A stretch of 31,953 nt of DNA, taken from NCBI GenBank assembly GCA_964355495.1, contig CAYHES010000008.1, positions 1-31,953 on the forward strand. The letters run 5' to 3'. The notes under the pieces are model-generated. The model did not search any database. It worked only from the letters and a program-made list of their open reading frames with translations, and was not told the origin of the DNA. Both the position numbers and the translations under genes were made by a program. Shown piece by piece: positions 15,683 to 24,033 of the stretch (within the stretch, counting starts at the first letter, position 1; every line of letters starts with the position of its first letter). The DNA comes from UBA6901 sp964355495. GTDB taxonomy: Bacteria > Pseudomonadota > Gammaproteobacteria > Acidiferrobacterales > UBA6901.

Positions 15683-16513
15683 TCAGTGTGTAGCGGAATT
15701 CGATGCGCGATCCGCGGTGCGCACGGCGGTCGCCGCTTTCGGGTAACCCAGGAGGTAGGTGATGGGCACGGAGGATTTTTCCGCCGCTACCTCGCCGGTT
15801 TCCCAGACATAGCTGTTTTCCGGGTCGGCATGTCTGGCCAGTGCGCGCAGTTCGTCGGGCGTGTAGGTGCGCAGCGACGAGACCAGGCTCTCGAACAGCA
15901 CGATCGCGGGCATGAGTGGCACGGGCCAGGTCAGCAGGAATCGCAGCCAGTGGAAAGGCCGGAGTCGCGGCGCCCACGCGAGCACGAACGGAAAGATCCC
16001 CGCGGCGCGCAGCAATCCCCGCCGGCTGCGCTGGGTGAATTCGAAGATTCCAATTCCCTGTCCCTGGCGCACCGCATCCGCGAGGATGTGGCGGGCCGCG
16101 TCCGGTTGAAAGTGGTGGAAGGCGCTGAAGATCGTGCGGAATCCCGCGAGCGTTGGCGGTACGGCCGTGGCATCCACGGGCTCGGGCGTGAACGTGACCT
16201 GCCCAGGCAGTTGTGTGCCGAGGCGCTGGAAGGCGGCGTGATTGATGAACTTGTCGGTCAGGTTCACGCTGACGTGGCAACCGCTGGCGGACAGGGCCGG
16301 CAAGAGATGCGGCCAGGGGCCGGCGGCGCCGGAACACAGATCGACAATGCGTTGGGCGCCGGTGTGGGCAATCGCCCGCCGCAGCAGCGGGGCAGCGGCG
16401 AGGTACGGGCGAAAGCGGTCTTGCGCGTAGCGCAGGTAATCGGTGAAGGCGTCGCGAATAAACGCGGGACACCCCGGCAGATCCCCGATTTCAAAGAAAT
16501 GAACGCGACGCAC
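15683..16513 (-). CDS. Class I SAM-dependent methyltransferase
   Basis: A 276-residue protein with the SAM-binding motif I RIVDLCSGAAGPW (about 55-67), a motif around VSVNLTDKFIN and the FSAFHHF segment after strand 4. A hydrophobic stretch (about 175-215) suggests membrane association. Methyltransferases of this general kind sit at the edge of aryl polyene clusters, where they decorate the aryl head. It faces away from the ACP-COG4648-ligase operon at 16832, and assignment to the cluster rests on that position. Confidence 0.8.
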   Translation of the reverse strand: MRRVHFFEIGDLPGCPAFIRDAFTDYLRYAQDRFRPYLAAAPLLRRAIAHTGAQRIVDLCSGAAGPWPHLLPALSASGCHVSVNLTDKFINHAAFQRLGTQLPGQVTFTPEPVDATAVPPTLAGFRTIFSAFHHFQPDAARHILADAVRQGQGIGIFEFTQRSRRGLLRAAGIFPFVLAWAPRLRPFHWLRFLLTWPVPLMPAIVLFESLVSSLRTYTPDELRALARHADPENSYVWETGEVAAEKSSVPITYLLGYPKAATAVRTADRASNSATH

Positions 16514-16831
16514 CGTCAGTTACGGCAAAAAATCAGGCAGGATTCCGGTTTCATCGTTCGGGCACGGCGCTTGTCCCCAGGCTGGAATTTCCGCCAGCGG
16601 ACGCCGGTTGCGTGCAGGTTATTTCCACGGCTGGCAGCATAATTGCCGGTGGTGGGGGATGCAAATACTATCCAGCCTCGATTCATGGGGCGGGGCCGGA
16701 GAGGTCGGGGAGGGGCAGCGGGCCGGCCCCCTGGGGCGATGGGATGCCGCCCGGTTCTATGGCAGAATGGCGCGCCCTGGCCGTCGAGCCGGGCGGTCAG
16801 GTCAGCATTCTTATCTCTTGCAGGTAGAAAC
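16514..16831. other. Divergent intergenic region, 318 bases
   Basis: Separates the leftward methyltransferase from the rightward ACP operon, so promoters for both must lie here. I see no convincing -35/-10 pair, no repeat family member and no reading frame with protein-like composition. The last 15 bases carry an AGGTAGA ribosome-binding site for the ACP gene. Confidence 0.5.
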
Positions 16832-17110
16832 ATGAACACAAAAGCGGAAATGGCTCCGTTGGAAGCAGAAGTCGCGCAGCTTATCGTCGAGGCGTTGAAT
16901 ATCGAGGACGTTATACCCGAAGACATCGACCCGGAGGCCCCGTTGTTCCGCGAGGGCCTCGGCCTTGACTCGATCGATGCGCTTGAGTTGGCACTCGCTA
17001 TTTCCAAGAAGTACGGTTTCAAGCTGCAATCCGACGACAAGCAGAATTCGGCCATCTTCCGCTCGCTGCGTGCGCTCACCCAGCACGTCGAGCAGAACCG
17101 CGTCCAATAG
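16832..17110 (+). CDS. Acyl carrier protein 1 of the lipid/polyene cluster
   Basis: A 92-residue acyl carrier protein. The phosphopantetheine attachment site is GLGLDSIDALEL (Ser47), with the helical acidic pattern of ACPs on either side. It carries the growing acyl or aryl-polyene chain as a thioester. It precedes a COG4648 membrane protein and an AMP-ligase, the same trio found in aryl polyene clusters of enterobacteria. Confidence 0.93.
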   Translation: MNTKAEMAPLEAEVAQLIVEALNIEDVIPEDIDPEAPLFREGLGLDSIDALELALAISKKYGFKLQSDDKQNSAIFRSLRALTQHVEQNRVQ

Positions 17111-17119
17111 GCCGGCCGG

Positions 17120-17782
17120 GTGCGCGTCGTCGCCCAGATACTGGGCATGGTGTTTTACCCGCTGCTGGTGCACCTGCTCATCAAGCTGGATATGCCCTGG
17201 GTGGCGGTGACCGGGCTCGTCATCACGAGCGCGATCTATGTCTTCCTGGTCGTTAACATGCAGCGCCGCACCGGGGCGCATTCGGGCTGGGTCGCGCTCT
17301 ATCTGTTTCTCACCGCTGCCGGAATCTGGAGTCTCTACGCAGGGAATGTCTATGCCCTGTTTGTTCCGTCGGTGATCATCAACCTGGTGCTCGGCGCCTC
17401 GTTCGCCACGTCGCTGCGCGCGTCGGGCGTACCGATCGTCGAGTGGTTCGTGCGCCTGGAGTTCGGCGGCAACCCGCCACCGCCGCGGCTCGCGTGCTTT
17501 GCGCGCCGCGCCACGTTCGCCTGGGTCGTGTATTTCAGCGGCATCGCCCTGCTTTCGCTTGCGCTCGCCATGCTGGCGCCGCTCGAGGTCTGGTCGCTGG
17601 TGGTGAATGTGTTGAATTATGTCTTTGCGATCACGCTGCTCTTCGTCCAGTACCTGTACCGGTCTTTGCGCCTGCCCGAGTACGGCGTGCGCATGCCCTG
17701 GCACACGCTGCGCGACATGGCGCGCTTCCCCTGGCCGGGGCGTGGTGTGCCGCCGGCCGTCGGCGCGCGGCTCCCGAAATGA
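17120..17782 (+). CDS. COG4648-type membrane protein
   Basis: A 220-residue integral membrane protein with about five or six hydrophobic segments and no catalytic motif. Proteins of this type lie between the ACP and AMP-ligase genes of aryl polyene clusters; the function is unknown. It starts with GTG nine bases after the ACP stop and overlaps the ligase start by four bases (ATGA), so the three genes are one operon. Confidence 0.8.
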   Translation: MRVVAQILGMVFYPLLVHLLIKLDMPWVAVTGLVITSAIYVFLVVNMQRRTGAHSGWVALYLFLTAAGIWSLYAGNVYALFVPSVIINLVLGASFATSLRASGVPIVEWFVRLEFGGNPPPPRLACFARRATFAWVVYFSGIALLSLALAMLAPLEVWSLVVNVLNYVFAITLLFVQYLYRSLRLPEYGVRMPWHTLRDMARFPWPGRGVPPAVGARLPK

Positions 17783-19122
17783 GCACGATCCCGTTTCTGC
17801 GGCCCGGCCAGCCCGGGGATGCGGTGGCCTGGCGCGACCGCGCGCCGGTGACGCGCGCGCAATTCCGGCGCGATCTCGCCGCGCTCGCCGCGCGCCTGCC
17901 GGACCGGCCCTATGTACTCAACCACTGCGATGACCGTTATCGCTTTGTCGTTGGCCTGGCGGCGGCGCTGAGTCGCGGTCAGGTGAGCCTCTTCCCGCCG
18001 AACCGCGCCGCCGAAGTTCTGGTCCAACTCAAGCGCGACTATCCGGGTGTGTATTGCCTCACCGATCAGGAACAGCCGGAAGAAGCGGGTACCATGGATG
18101 TGGTTCGGTACGACACGCGAGAAGCGGACGGCGAGGCCGCGGACCCGGCGTTCCCGGCCGAACAGGTCGTCGCCATCATGTTCACCTCCGGCAGCACCGG
18201 CGTGCCGAAGCGGCACCCCAAGACCTGGGGCGCGCTCACGCACGAAGCGCGCATCGCCGGGCAGCGCCTCGGGCTGAACGCGGCGCGCGGCGGACACGTG
18301 CTCGCCACCGTGCCGGCGCAGCACATGTACGGTTTCGCCTTCTCGGTGATTCTGCCGGCGCAATGGGGCTATGTGCTCGGCGCCGAGCGACCGTTCTATC
18401 CGGAGGATATTCGCCAGGCGCTGGCCGCGCGTCCGGTGCCGGCGATACTGGTGACTACGCCGCTGCATATCCGCGCCTGTATTCTGGACGGCGTACGGTT
18501 TCCACCGCTCGACCTTGTTCTCTCTTCCACCGCGCCGCTCGCCGCCACGCTCGCCGCCCAGGCCGAGGCGCGTTATGCGACGCGCATCGTGGAATTTTTC
18601 GGCAGCACCGAAACCGGCGCGGTCGCCGCGCGTCGCCAGGCGGAAACCGCGCCGTGGCGTACCTTCGACGACATCCGCGTCGTTGCCGTGGACGGCGGTT
18701 TTCGCGTCGAGGCGCCGTACCTGCCCGAGCCCGTGGTTCTCGCCGATCACGCCGAGGTACTGAATGAGCGCGAGTTCGTGCTGCATGGGCGCAATGCCGA
18801 CCTCATCAAGATTGCCGGCAAGCGCATTGCCCTCGGCGACCTCAACCATCAGTTGTTGACGATCGAGGGAGTGGTGGACGGAACCTTTCTTCTAGCGGAC
18901 GCCGAGAACGGGCGCGAGCCGCGTCTGACGGCTTTCGTGGTGGCGCCCGGGCGCCGGCGCGAGGATATTCTCGAGAGCCTGCGCAGCCGTATCGATCCGG
19001 TGTTTCTACCGCGGCCGTTGCGCCTGGTCGAGACCCTGCCGCGCAATGCCACCGGCAAGCTGCCGCGTGGCAGTCTCCTGCGGTTGTTACAGGAAACAGA
19101 GGAAAAGGAAGCCATGGAATGA
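17779..19122 (+). CDS. AMP-dependent acyl/aryl-ACP ligase
   Basis: A 447-residue ANL-superfamily enzyme. Motifs: MFTSGSTGVPK (about 134-144, ATP binding), LVLSSTAPL, EFFGSTETGAVA, LHGRNADLIKIAGKRI (hinge) and RNATGKLPRGSLL with the C-terminal catalytic Lys. It is shorter than typical acyl-CoA synthetases and matches the stand-alone ligase of aryl polyene clusters, which loads an aryl acid onto the ACP. The substrate is not readable from the sequence; 4-hydroxybenzoate-type starters are a family-based guess. Confidence 0.9.
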   Translation: MSTIPFLRPGQPGDAVAWRDRAPVTRAQFRRDLAALAARLPDRPYVLNHCDDRYRFVVGLAAALSRGQVSLFPPNRAAEVLVQLKRDYPGVYCLTDQEQPEEAGTMDVVRYDTREADGEAADPAFPAEQVVAIMFTSGSTGVPKRHPKTWGALTHEARIAGQRLGLNAARGGHVLATVPAQHMYGFAFSVILPAQWGYVLGAERPFYPEDIRQALAARPVPAILVTTPLHIRACILDGVRFPPLDLVLSSTAPLAATLAAQAEARYATRIVEFFGSTETGAVAARRQAETAPWRTFDDIRVVAVDGGFRVEAPYLPEPVVLADHAEVLNEREFVLHGRNADLIKIAGKRIALGDLNHQLLTIEGVVDGTFLLADAENGREPRLTAFVVAPGRRREDILESLRSRIDPVFLPRPLRLVETLPRNATGKLPRGSLLRLLQETEEKEAME

Positions 19123-19180
19123 TACAGTCCGGCGCCAGAAGCTGCTTCGGGAAGCTCACTTTACTGGCAACCATTCCCGC

Positions 19181-20122
19181 ATGACCCGCATCCTCGTCTT
19201 GTATTATTCGCAGACCGGCCAGCTCACGCGTGCCGTGCAGTCGATGTTGCGTCCGCTGGCCGGCCGGGCGGATGTGGAAATCGTCTGGCAGGGGCTGGAG
19301 CCGGTCGAGCCGTTTCCGTTCCCGTGGGGCTTTTTCCGCTTCTTCGACACCTTTCCGGAGTGTGTGGCCCTCGACCCGCCGCCCATCCGCCCGGTGAATT
19401 TCGATAAGGCAGCGCGTTTTGACCTCGTGGTGCTGGCCTACCAGGTGTGGTTCCTGTCGCCGTCCCTGCCGGTGACGGCATTCCTCAAGTCCGCGGCGGC
19501 AGCGGTGCTGAAGGACACGCCGGTCATCACCTTTATTGCCTGTCGCAACATGTGGCTGTCGGCACAGGAAAAGATGAAGGCCATGCTGCGGGACGCCGGA
19601 GCGCGGCATATCGATAACCTGGTACTCACGGATCAGGGGCCGCCCTGGGCGACCTTCATTACCACCCCGAGATGGGTTCTGACCGGCAAGAAGAATGGTT
19701 TTTGGGGGGTATTCCCGCCCGCCGGGGTGGGCGAAGCGGAAATCGCCGCCGCCGCGCGCTTCGGGCGCGCGTTGGCGGATGCGCTGCCTCTGTTACAATC
19801 CACGGCGGGTCCGCTGCTTTCCGGGCTTGGTGCCGTCAAAGTCATCCCCGGCTATATCGCCGGCGAGAAAATTGCGCACCGCGGTTTCCGGCTGTGGGGA
19901 GGGTTGCTGCGTGCGATCGGCCAGCCGGGTAACCCGCTGCGGCGGCTGGTACTGGTGGCCTACATCGTGTTTCTCGTCGCCACGATCCTTACGGTCATGC
20001 CGGTGGGCGTTGCGGTACGCGCCGTACTGCGGCCGCTGTTGCGCAAACAGTTGGACGCGGAAGCGATGCGCCTGGAGGCGCCGTCCGGCTCCTCCACGGA
20101 GCGGATGCGGCAGTACCAATAA
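19181..20122 (+). CDS. darA: DarA-like dialkylresorcinol-forming protein
   Basis: A 313-residue protein with an N-terminal flavodoxin-like domain (LVLYYSQTGQLTRAVQ, then VVLAYQVWFLSPSLP) and a C-terminal hydrophobic segment (about 270-295). This architecture matches the family annotated as dialkylresorcinol condensing enzyme DarA, which cooperates with the ketosynthase DarB to fuse two acyl chains into a resorcinol ring and aromatise it. The adjacent darB gene supports the call. Confidence 0.82.
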   Translation: MTRILVLYYSQTGQLTRAVQSMLRPLAGRADVEIVWQGLEPVEPFPFPWGFFRFFDTFPECVALDPPPIRPVNFDKAARFDLVVLAYQVWFLSPSLPVTAFLKSAAAAVLKDTPVITFIACRNMWLSAQEKMKAMLRDAGARHIDNLVLTDQGPPWATFITTPRWVLTGKKNGFWGVFPPAGVGEAEIAAAARFGRALADALPLLQSTAGPLLSGLGAVKVIPGYIAGEKIAHRGFRLWGGLLRAIGQPGNPLRRLVLVAYIVFLVATILTVMPVGVAVRAVLRPLLRKQLDAEAMRLEAPSGSSTERMRQYQ

Positions 20123-20217
20123 GTGGACGAACGCGGCAGGGCTTCGCTTCTTACAGCAAGACGAGCGGAGCAGGGCTTCGAGTCTTACGGCAAGACGAAC
20201 GAAGTAGGGCTTCATTA
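20123..20217 (+). repeat. 34-bp tandem repeat array 1 (three units)
   Basis: Three units of about 34 bases share GACGARCG and AGGGCTTC: at about 20124, 20155 and 20189. They end near CATTAGATTC. Related arrays lie at 28258 and 30430. They fill the darA-darB gap and contain no reading frame. Confidence 0.85.
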
Positions 20218-20254
20218 GATTCCGGGCCGCCCACGTGGCGGCCACGACAGACAG

Positions 20255-21424
20255 ATGAAACAGGTTGGCATGACAGCGAAGGTTTACATCACCGATATCG
20301 CGAGTTTTTTACCGAACGCACCGATCGGTAACGACGAAGTCGAGAACGTGCTCGGCATGGTGGCCGGCGCGCCGTCGCGCTCGCGCAAGATCGTGCTGCG
20401 CAATAACGGCATCCAGACCCGCCACTATGCCATCGATCCCGCCACCGGCCGCTACACCCACAGCAACGCCCAGATGGCCGCCGCGGCCGTGCGGGCGCTG
20501 GCGACGAAAAACGGCTTCGACCTGAATCTTCTCGAGTGTCTGTGTGCCGGCACCTCGAGTCCGGATCTGGTGCAGCCGTCGCACGGGCTCATGGTGCACG
20601 GCGAGCTCGCGACCCCGCCCTGCGAAGTGCACACCGCGGCGGCGGTGTGCACGTCGGCCATGTCGGCGCTGCGCTACGCCATGCTCAACGTGCAGACCGG
20701 CGGGGTTCGGCATGCCATCAGCACCGGTTCCGAATTCTCGTCGCGCTACATGCGCGGGCGCAATTTCGAGCCGGAAATGGAGAGTCTGGTGGCCGAGATG
20801 GAGCGGCGGCCGGAGATCGCTTTCGAAAAGGATTTCCTGCGCTGGATGTTGTCGGACGGTGCCGGCGCCGCGTTCGTGCAGGCGCAGCCGAATCCCGACC
20901 GCCTGTCGCTGCGCATGGACTGGATGGACATGATCTCGCTGGCCGGCGACATGCCGGTGTGCATGTACTGCGGCGGCAACAAGCGTCCGGACGGCAGCAT
21001 GCAATACGCGTATGAAACCGAGGACCCGCTCGACATCGTGCGCCAGGGTTTCCTCGCGTTCAAGCAGGACGCACGCATCCTGAATGAGCACATCCTGCCG
21101 GCCTCGATCGATCGCGCGCTGCTGCCGGTTGCCCGCAAGCGCGGCTTCAAGCCCGCGGACATTACCTGGTTCCTGCCGCACTATTCGTCGGAATATTTCC
21201 GCGAGCGCCTGCATGACCGCATGGTGCAACAGGGCTTCGATATCCCGCTGGATCGCTGGTTCACGAACCTGACCCGCGTCGGCAACATCGGTTCGGCCTC
21301 GATCTACCTGATCATCGAAGAGCTGTTGTACTCCGGCCGGCTGCGGCGTGGCGACCGCCTGCTGTGCTACATCCCGGAGAGCGCACGCTTCAATTTCTGC
21401 TATATGCATCTGACCGTGGTGTAA
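20255..21424 (+). CDS. darB: DarB-like KAS III ketosynthase
   Basis: A 389-residue thiolase-fold ketosynthase of the KAS III class. The catalytic triad is visible: Cys132 (AAVCTSAM), His309 (WFLPHYSSEYF) and Asn344 (RVGNIGSASI). In dialkylresorcinol and flexirubin pathways DarB condenses a beta-ketoacyl chain with a second acyl chain before aromatisation by DarA. An alternative start 15 bases later (MTAKVYI) has a slightly better upstream site. The full-length triad indicates an active enzyme. Confidence 0.88.
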   Translation: MKQVGMTAKVYITDIASFLPNAPIGNDEVENVLGMVAGAPSRSRKIVLRNNGIQTRHYAIDPATGRYTHSNAQMAAAAVRALATKNGFDLNLLECLCAGTSSPDLVQPSHGLMVHGELATPPCEVHTAAAVCTSAMSALRYAMLNVQTGGVRHAISTGSEFSSRYMRGRNFEPEMESLVAEMERRPEIAFEKDFLRWMLSDGAGAAFVQAQPNPDRLSLRMDWMDMISLAGDMPVCMYCGGNKRPDGSMQYAYETEDPLDIVRQGFLAFKQDARILNEHILPASIDRALLPVARKRGFKPADITWFLPHYSSEYFRERLHDRMVQQGFDIPLDRWFTNLTRVGNIGSASIYLIIEELLYSGRLRRGDRLLCYIPESARFNFCYMHLTVV

Positions 21425-21430
21425 CGGAAC

Positions 21431-21853
21431 ATGAAGGCAGGGGACGTCCCGCAGGATCAGGAACAATCCGTGCTTGCCGGCCATCAGCGCGCCTGTTATG
21501 CGGTGGACGAGCGTGGGCGTTATGTCGTGGTCGGTAGTTCCGGCTGGGAGGTCGAGAACATCGTCAACGGCCAGGCGAACGACGCGGTACGCGCCGAGAT
21601 CGCGGTCGCCCTTGGGCGCGCGCGCCGCGGCGAGACGAGCGCCCTTGCCTATCACATGGCGCGCCGGCAAATGGATATCGGCCTGCTCGCCGCGTATTCG
21701 GGAATTTCGCGAGTGCGCATCTGGTGGCACCTGCATCCGCGGGTCTTTCGCCGGCTGACTGACAAGGTCTTGCGGCGTTACGCCGAGGCCTTGCAACTGC
21801 CGGTGACCGGGTTGCGCGCGCTTCCCGCGGAGGACGATTGTGAGCGGCTTTGA
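21431..21853 (+). CDS. Small conserved cluster protein with HTH-like C-terminus
   Basis: A 140-residue protein that I do not recognise with certainty. The N-terminal half is a mixed alpha/beta region without motif. The C-terminal half (IGLLAAYSGISRVRIWWHLHP, then YAEALQLPVTGLR) resembles the helix-turn-helix spacing of Xre-like DNA-binding proteins or their degenerate structural relatives. It starts six bases after darB and overlaps the next gene by 14 bases, so it is co-translated with the pathway enzymes. Confidence 0.65.
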   Translation: MKAGDVPQDQEQSVLAGHQRACYAVDERGRYVVVGSSGWEVENIVNGQANDAVRAEIAVALGRARRGETSALAYHMARRQMDIGLLAAYSGISRVRIWWHLHPRVFRRLTDKVLRRYAEALQLPVTGLRALPAEDDCERL

Positions 21854-22835
21854 GCACCGGCACGCCGGTCATTGCGAAAGCGGTACGGTGGCGGCGCTGC
21901 TGCGTCACCAGGGCCTCGATCTCAGCGAACCGATGGTATTCGGTATCGGTGGCGGGCTGTTCTTCCTGCACCTGCCGTGGCTGCGCATGGGCGGCATTCC
22001 GCTCACCAGCTACCGCGACGCGCCGCGCGCCATTATCAAGAACATCGGTAAGCGCTTCGGGATCCGCTGGAGGCAGCACCGCTATCGCGATCCGGCGTCC
22101 GGCATGCGGGCGCTCAGTGCGTTTGTGGACAGCGGCCGTCCGGTCGGCGTTCAGACCAGCGGTTACTGGCTGCCGTATTTTCCGGTCGAGATGCGTTTTC
22201 ACTTCAACGGCCACAACCTGGTGGTGTATGGTCGCGAGGGTTCGGACTACCTCATCAGCGACCCGGTTGTCGAGGTGCCGGTCACCTGCGCCGCCGAGGA
22301 TCTCCAGCGCGCGCGCTTCGCCAAGGGTGTGTTTGCACCGCGCGGATTGACCTATTATCCGGAAGGTGTGCCGCGCGACCCCGATCTCAGGCCCGCGGTG
22401 CGCGATGCGATCCGCACCACCGCCCGGCGCATGGTCGACACGCCGGTGCCGATGTTCGGTACACGCGGTATCGGCCGGCTGGCCGGGAAGCTGGAGCGCT
22501 GGCCGGAGAAACTCGGTCCGGAAAGGGCGCGCAAATGGGTGGGCAGCGTCGTGCGCATGCAGGAAGAGATCGGCACCGGTGGCGCCGGGTTCCGGTTCAT
22601 CTATGCCGCGTTTCTGCAGGAGGCGGGTGACCTGCTCAACAGCGCCGCGCTGCGCGAGTGCGCGATCGACCTTACCGCCACCGGCGACCGCTGGCGCGAT
22701 TTCGCCGTGCAGGGCGCGCTGCTCGTGAAGCAGCGGCAGGACGGCAGCGAGGTGTACGCACGCCTGGCCGCGCTGCTGCGCGAGTGCGGCGAGCGCGAAC
22801 AGGAAATCTTCACTCGCCTCAAGACCGCCGTCTGA
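21840..22835 (+). CDS. BtrH-N/DUF4872-like protein
   Basis: A 331-residue protein whose N-terminal half resembles BtrH, the acyltransferase that moves an acyl group from a carrier protein in butirosin synthesis. HAGHCESGTVAALL gives candidate nucleophile Cys12, FNGHNLVVYG a candidate His, and YLISDPV a candidate Asp, in the order of papain/C39-type folds. The C-terminal helical half fits the DUF4872 domain. In this cluster it could release or transfer the ACP-bound product. GTG start within the previous gene. Confidence 0.75.
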   Translation: MSGFEHRHAGHCESGTVAALLRHQGLDLSEPMVFGIGGGLFFLHLPWLRMGGIPLTSYRDAPRAIIKNIGKRFGIRWRQHRYRDPASGMRALSAFVDSGRPVGVQTSGYWLPYFPVEMRFHFNGHNLVVYGREGSDYLISDPVVEVPVTCAAEDLQRARFAKGVFAPRGLTYYPEGVPRDPDLRPAVRDAIRTTARRMVDTPVPMFGTRGIGRLAGKLERWPEKLGPERARKWVGSVVRMQEEIGTGGAGFRFIYAAFLQEAGDLLNSAALRECAIDLTATGDRWRDFAVQGALLVKQRQDGSEVYARLAALLRECGEREQEIFTRLKTAV

Positions 22836-22889
22836 TTCCCGCCCGGCGGTTTGTCGGGTGGGCATCGCCCACCGCGTGCGGCTTCCGCG

Positions 22890-23022
22890 GCGCTTCACCA
22901 TTGCCGGAACATTGCCTGTTCTTGATGTAGGTCGGCCTTCAGGCCGACATGTCGCCCTGAAGGGCGACCTACAGGGGCTCCGGGAAGTGATAAATACCAA
23001 ACAGTATGAAGCACTACACTAG
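22890..23022. mobile_element. MITE remnant with REP hairpins, right end CACTACACTAG
   Basis: The right terminus GCACTACACTAG and the internal segments GGAACATTGC, GGGCTCCGGGAAGT and TACCAAACAG are shared with the intact element at 31647-31800, but the left terminus is not recognisable. It carries a REP double hairpin at 22926-22973 with loops CTTCAG and CCTGAAGG. The rest of 22836-23050 shows no gene. Confidence 0.75.
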
Positions 23023-23050
23023 TGGCCTGAACCGGCGTAACCCCGCTGCC

Positions 23051-24019
23051 TTACGTGGCGAACGCGCGCAGCGCGACCAACATGGCGTCGCCGACGACAT
23101 TCAGGTTGATATGCACGATGAGCGCCGGCGCCGCGCGCGGCTCGTCAAATACCGCCGCCATGCCGAACGCCGATGCCGTGTGGAAGGCACCGCACAGGGC
23201 CAGATAGTTTTCCGTGTGCAAGCCGGGCACGGCGGCAATAAGCGTTTCGATCTCCGCATATTCCAGGCGGAAGCCCGGTAGCAGCACGACGTCCTCGCCT
23301 TCTTGCCGCCAGGACCGCACGGTCTCGGCAAGCAGGCTCGCGAGATCGACGCCGTGCGTCACGTTCCGTGTGGCCAGGATTTCACCGCGCGCGTCTTCCC
23401 TGCGGTTGTCGAGATACAGCCAGCCGCTGCCCTCGCCCATCGGCTGGTCGTCGCGCAGGGTAATGCGCCGCAGGTGGTTGGCGCGCGGTTGGGAATTTTC
23501 ATCCACGCCGCCGACGAGGGCCTGCCGGTACTCGCCGCTGCGCAGATCGGCCGCGGCCAGATGCAGCGCCCATTCAAACGAAAATTCTTCCTGGGTGATG
23601 GTCAGATTGCGCGCGCGCAAATTGCCGAGCTTGGCGGTGTAAAACGCCGCCATGTTGTTCGCGGCGTTGATGAAATCGAACGGTGAGGCGAGCCCCGGGC
23701 CGGGCGGCATTACCTGCCGGAAGACCGCCTCGTTCTTGCGCACCTCGGCGAGACCGGTGCCGAGGTACACGGCGGTATTCTCGGGTGCCGGACAGGGCAG
23801 GCGCTTGAGACAGAGCTGCGAGCCGATGGCGGCGAGTTCCACCAGATGCGAGGCCTGCCGCAGCGGCACGCCCACAACGGTTTTCACCAGCTCCTTCAAT
23901 TCAAGCGGCGGCGGATCGCCGTGTAGTGTCCGGCGTTCCGCTCTGGCGACGTCGCCGTGCGGTCCGAGTGCCGCGGCGGCGTGAATGTAAACGGGCCGAG
24001 AATCGCTATTTTTGTGCAA
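23051..24019 (-). CDS. Ketosynthase-like chain-length-factor protein (no active-site Cys)
   Basis: A 322-residue thiolase-fold protein related to beta-ketoacyl synthases. The segment TITQEEFSFEWALHLAAADL aligns with TLTTACSSSANALLVAAALL of the neighbouring ketosynthase, and the catalytic Cys is replaced by Glu145. The later His positions are also not conserved. Loss of the Cys is typical of chain-length factors (KS-beta), and aryl polyene systems are known to use such a heterodimer. The start is TTG, preceded by AAGGAA; no in-frame ATG is available between the previous stop and this point. Confidence 0.78.
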   Translation of the reverse strand: MHKNSDSRPVYIHAAAALGPHGDVARAERRTLHGDPPPLELKELVKTVVGVPLRQASHLVELAAIGSQLCLKRLPCPAPENTAVYLGTGLAEVRKNEAVFRQVMPPGPGLASPFDFINAANNMAAFYTAKLGNLRARNLTITQEEFSFEWALHLAAADLRSGEYRQALVGGVDENSQPRANHLRRITLRDDQPMGEGSGWLYLDNRREDARGEILATRNVTHGVDLASLLAETVRSWRQEGEDVVLLPGFRLEYAEIETLIAAVPGLHTENYLALCGAFHTASAFGMAAVFDEPRAAPALIVHINLNVVGDAMLVALRAFAT

Positions 24020-24033
24020 GCGTGCTTTCCTTA
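24007..24033. repeat. TATTTTTGTGCA boundary repeat, copy 1
   Basis: TATTTTTGTGCAAGCGTGCT followed by TTCC. On the minus strand it contains the stop codon of the ketosynthase, the ribosome-binding site and the first codons of the chain-length-factor-like gene. Related copies are at 30088, 31797 and 31831. Confidence 0.8.

Noticed and set aside
17617..18849. Minus-strand frame of 410 codons opposite the AMP-ligase
   Set aside because: Arg/His-rich antisense shadow; the AMP-ligase motifs on the plus strand are complete.
20309..21796. Long open frame of 495 codons on the minus strand opposite darB
   Set aside because: It is the GC-rich antisense shadow of darB, rich in Arg, His and Ala and without any family motif; the plus strand has the intact KAS III triad.
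21564..23000. Open frame of 478 codons on the minus strand opposite the BtrH-like gene
   Set aside because: Low-complexity Arg/Ala/His composition, spans several real gene boundaries and a repeat; no motif.
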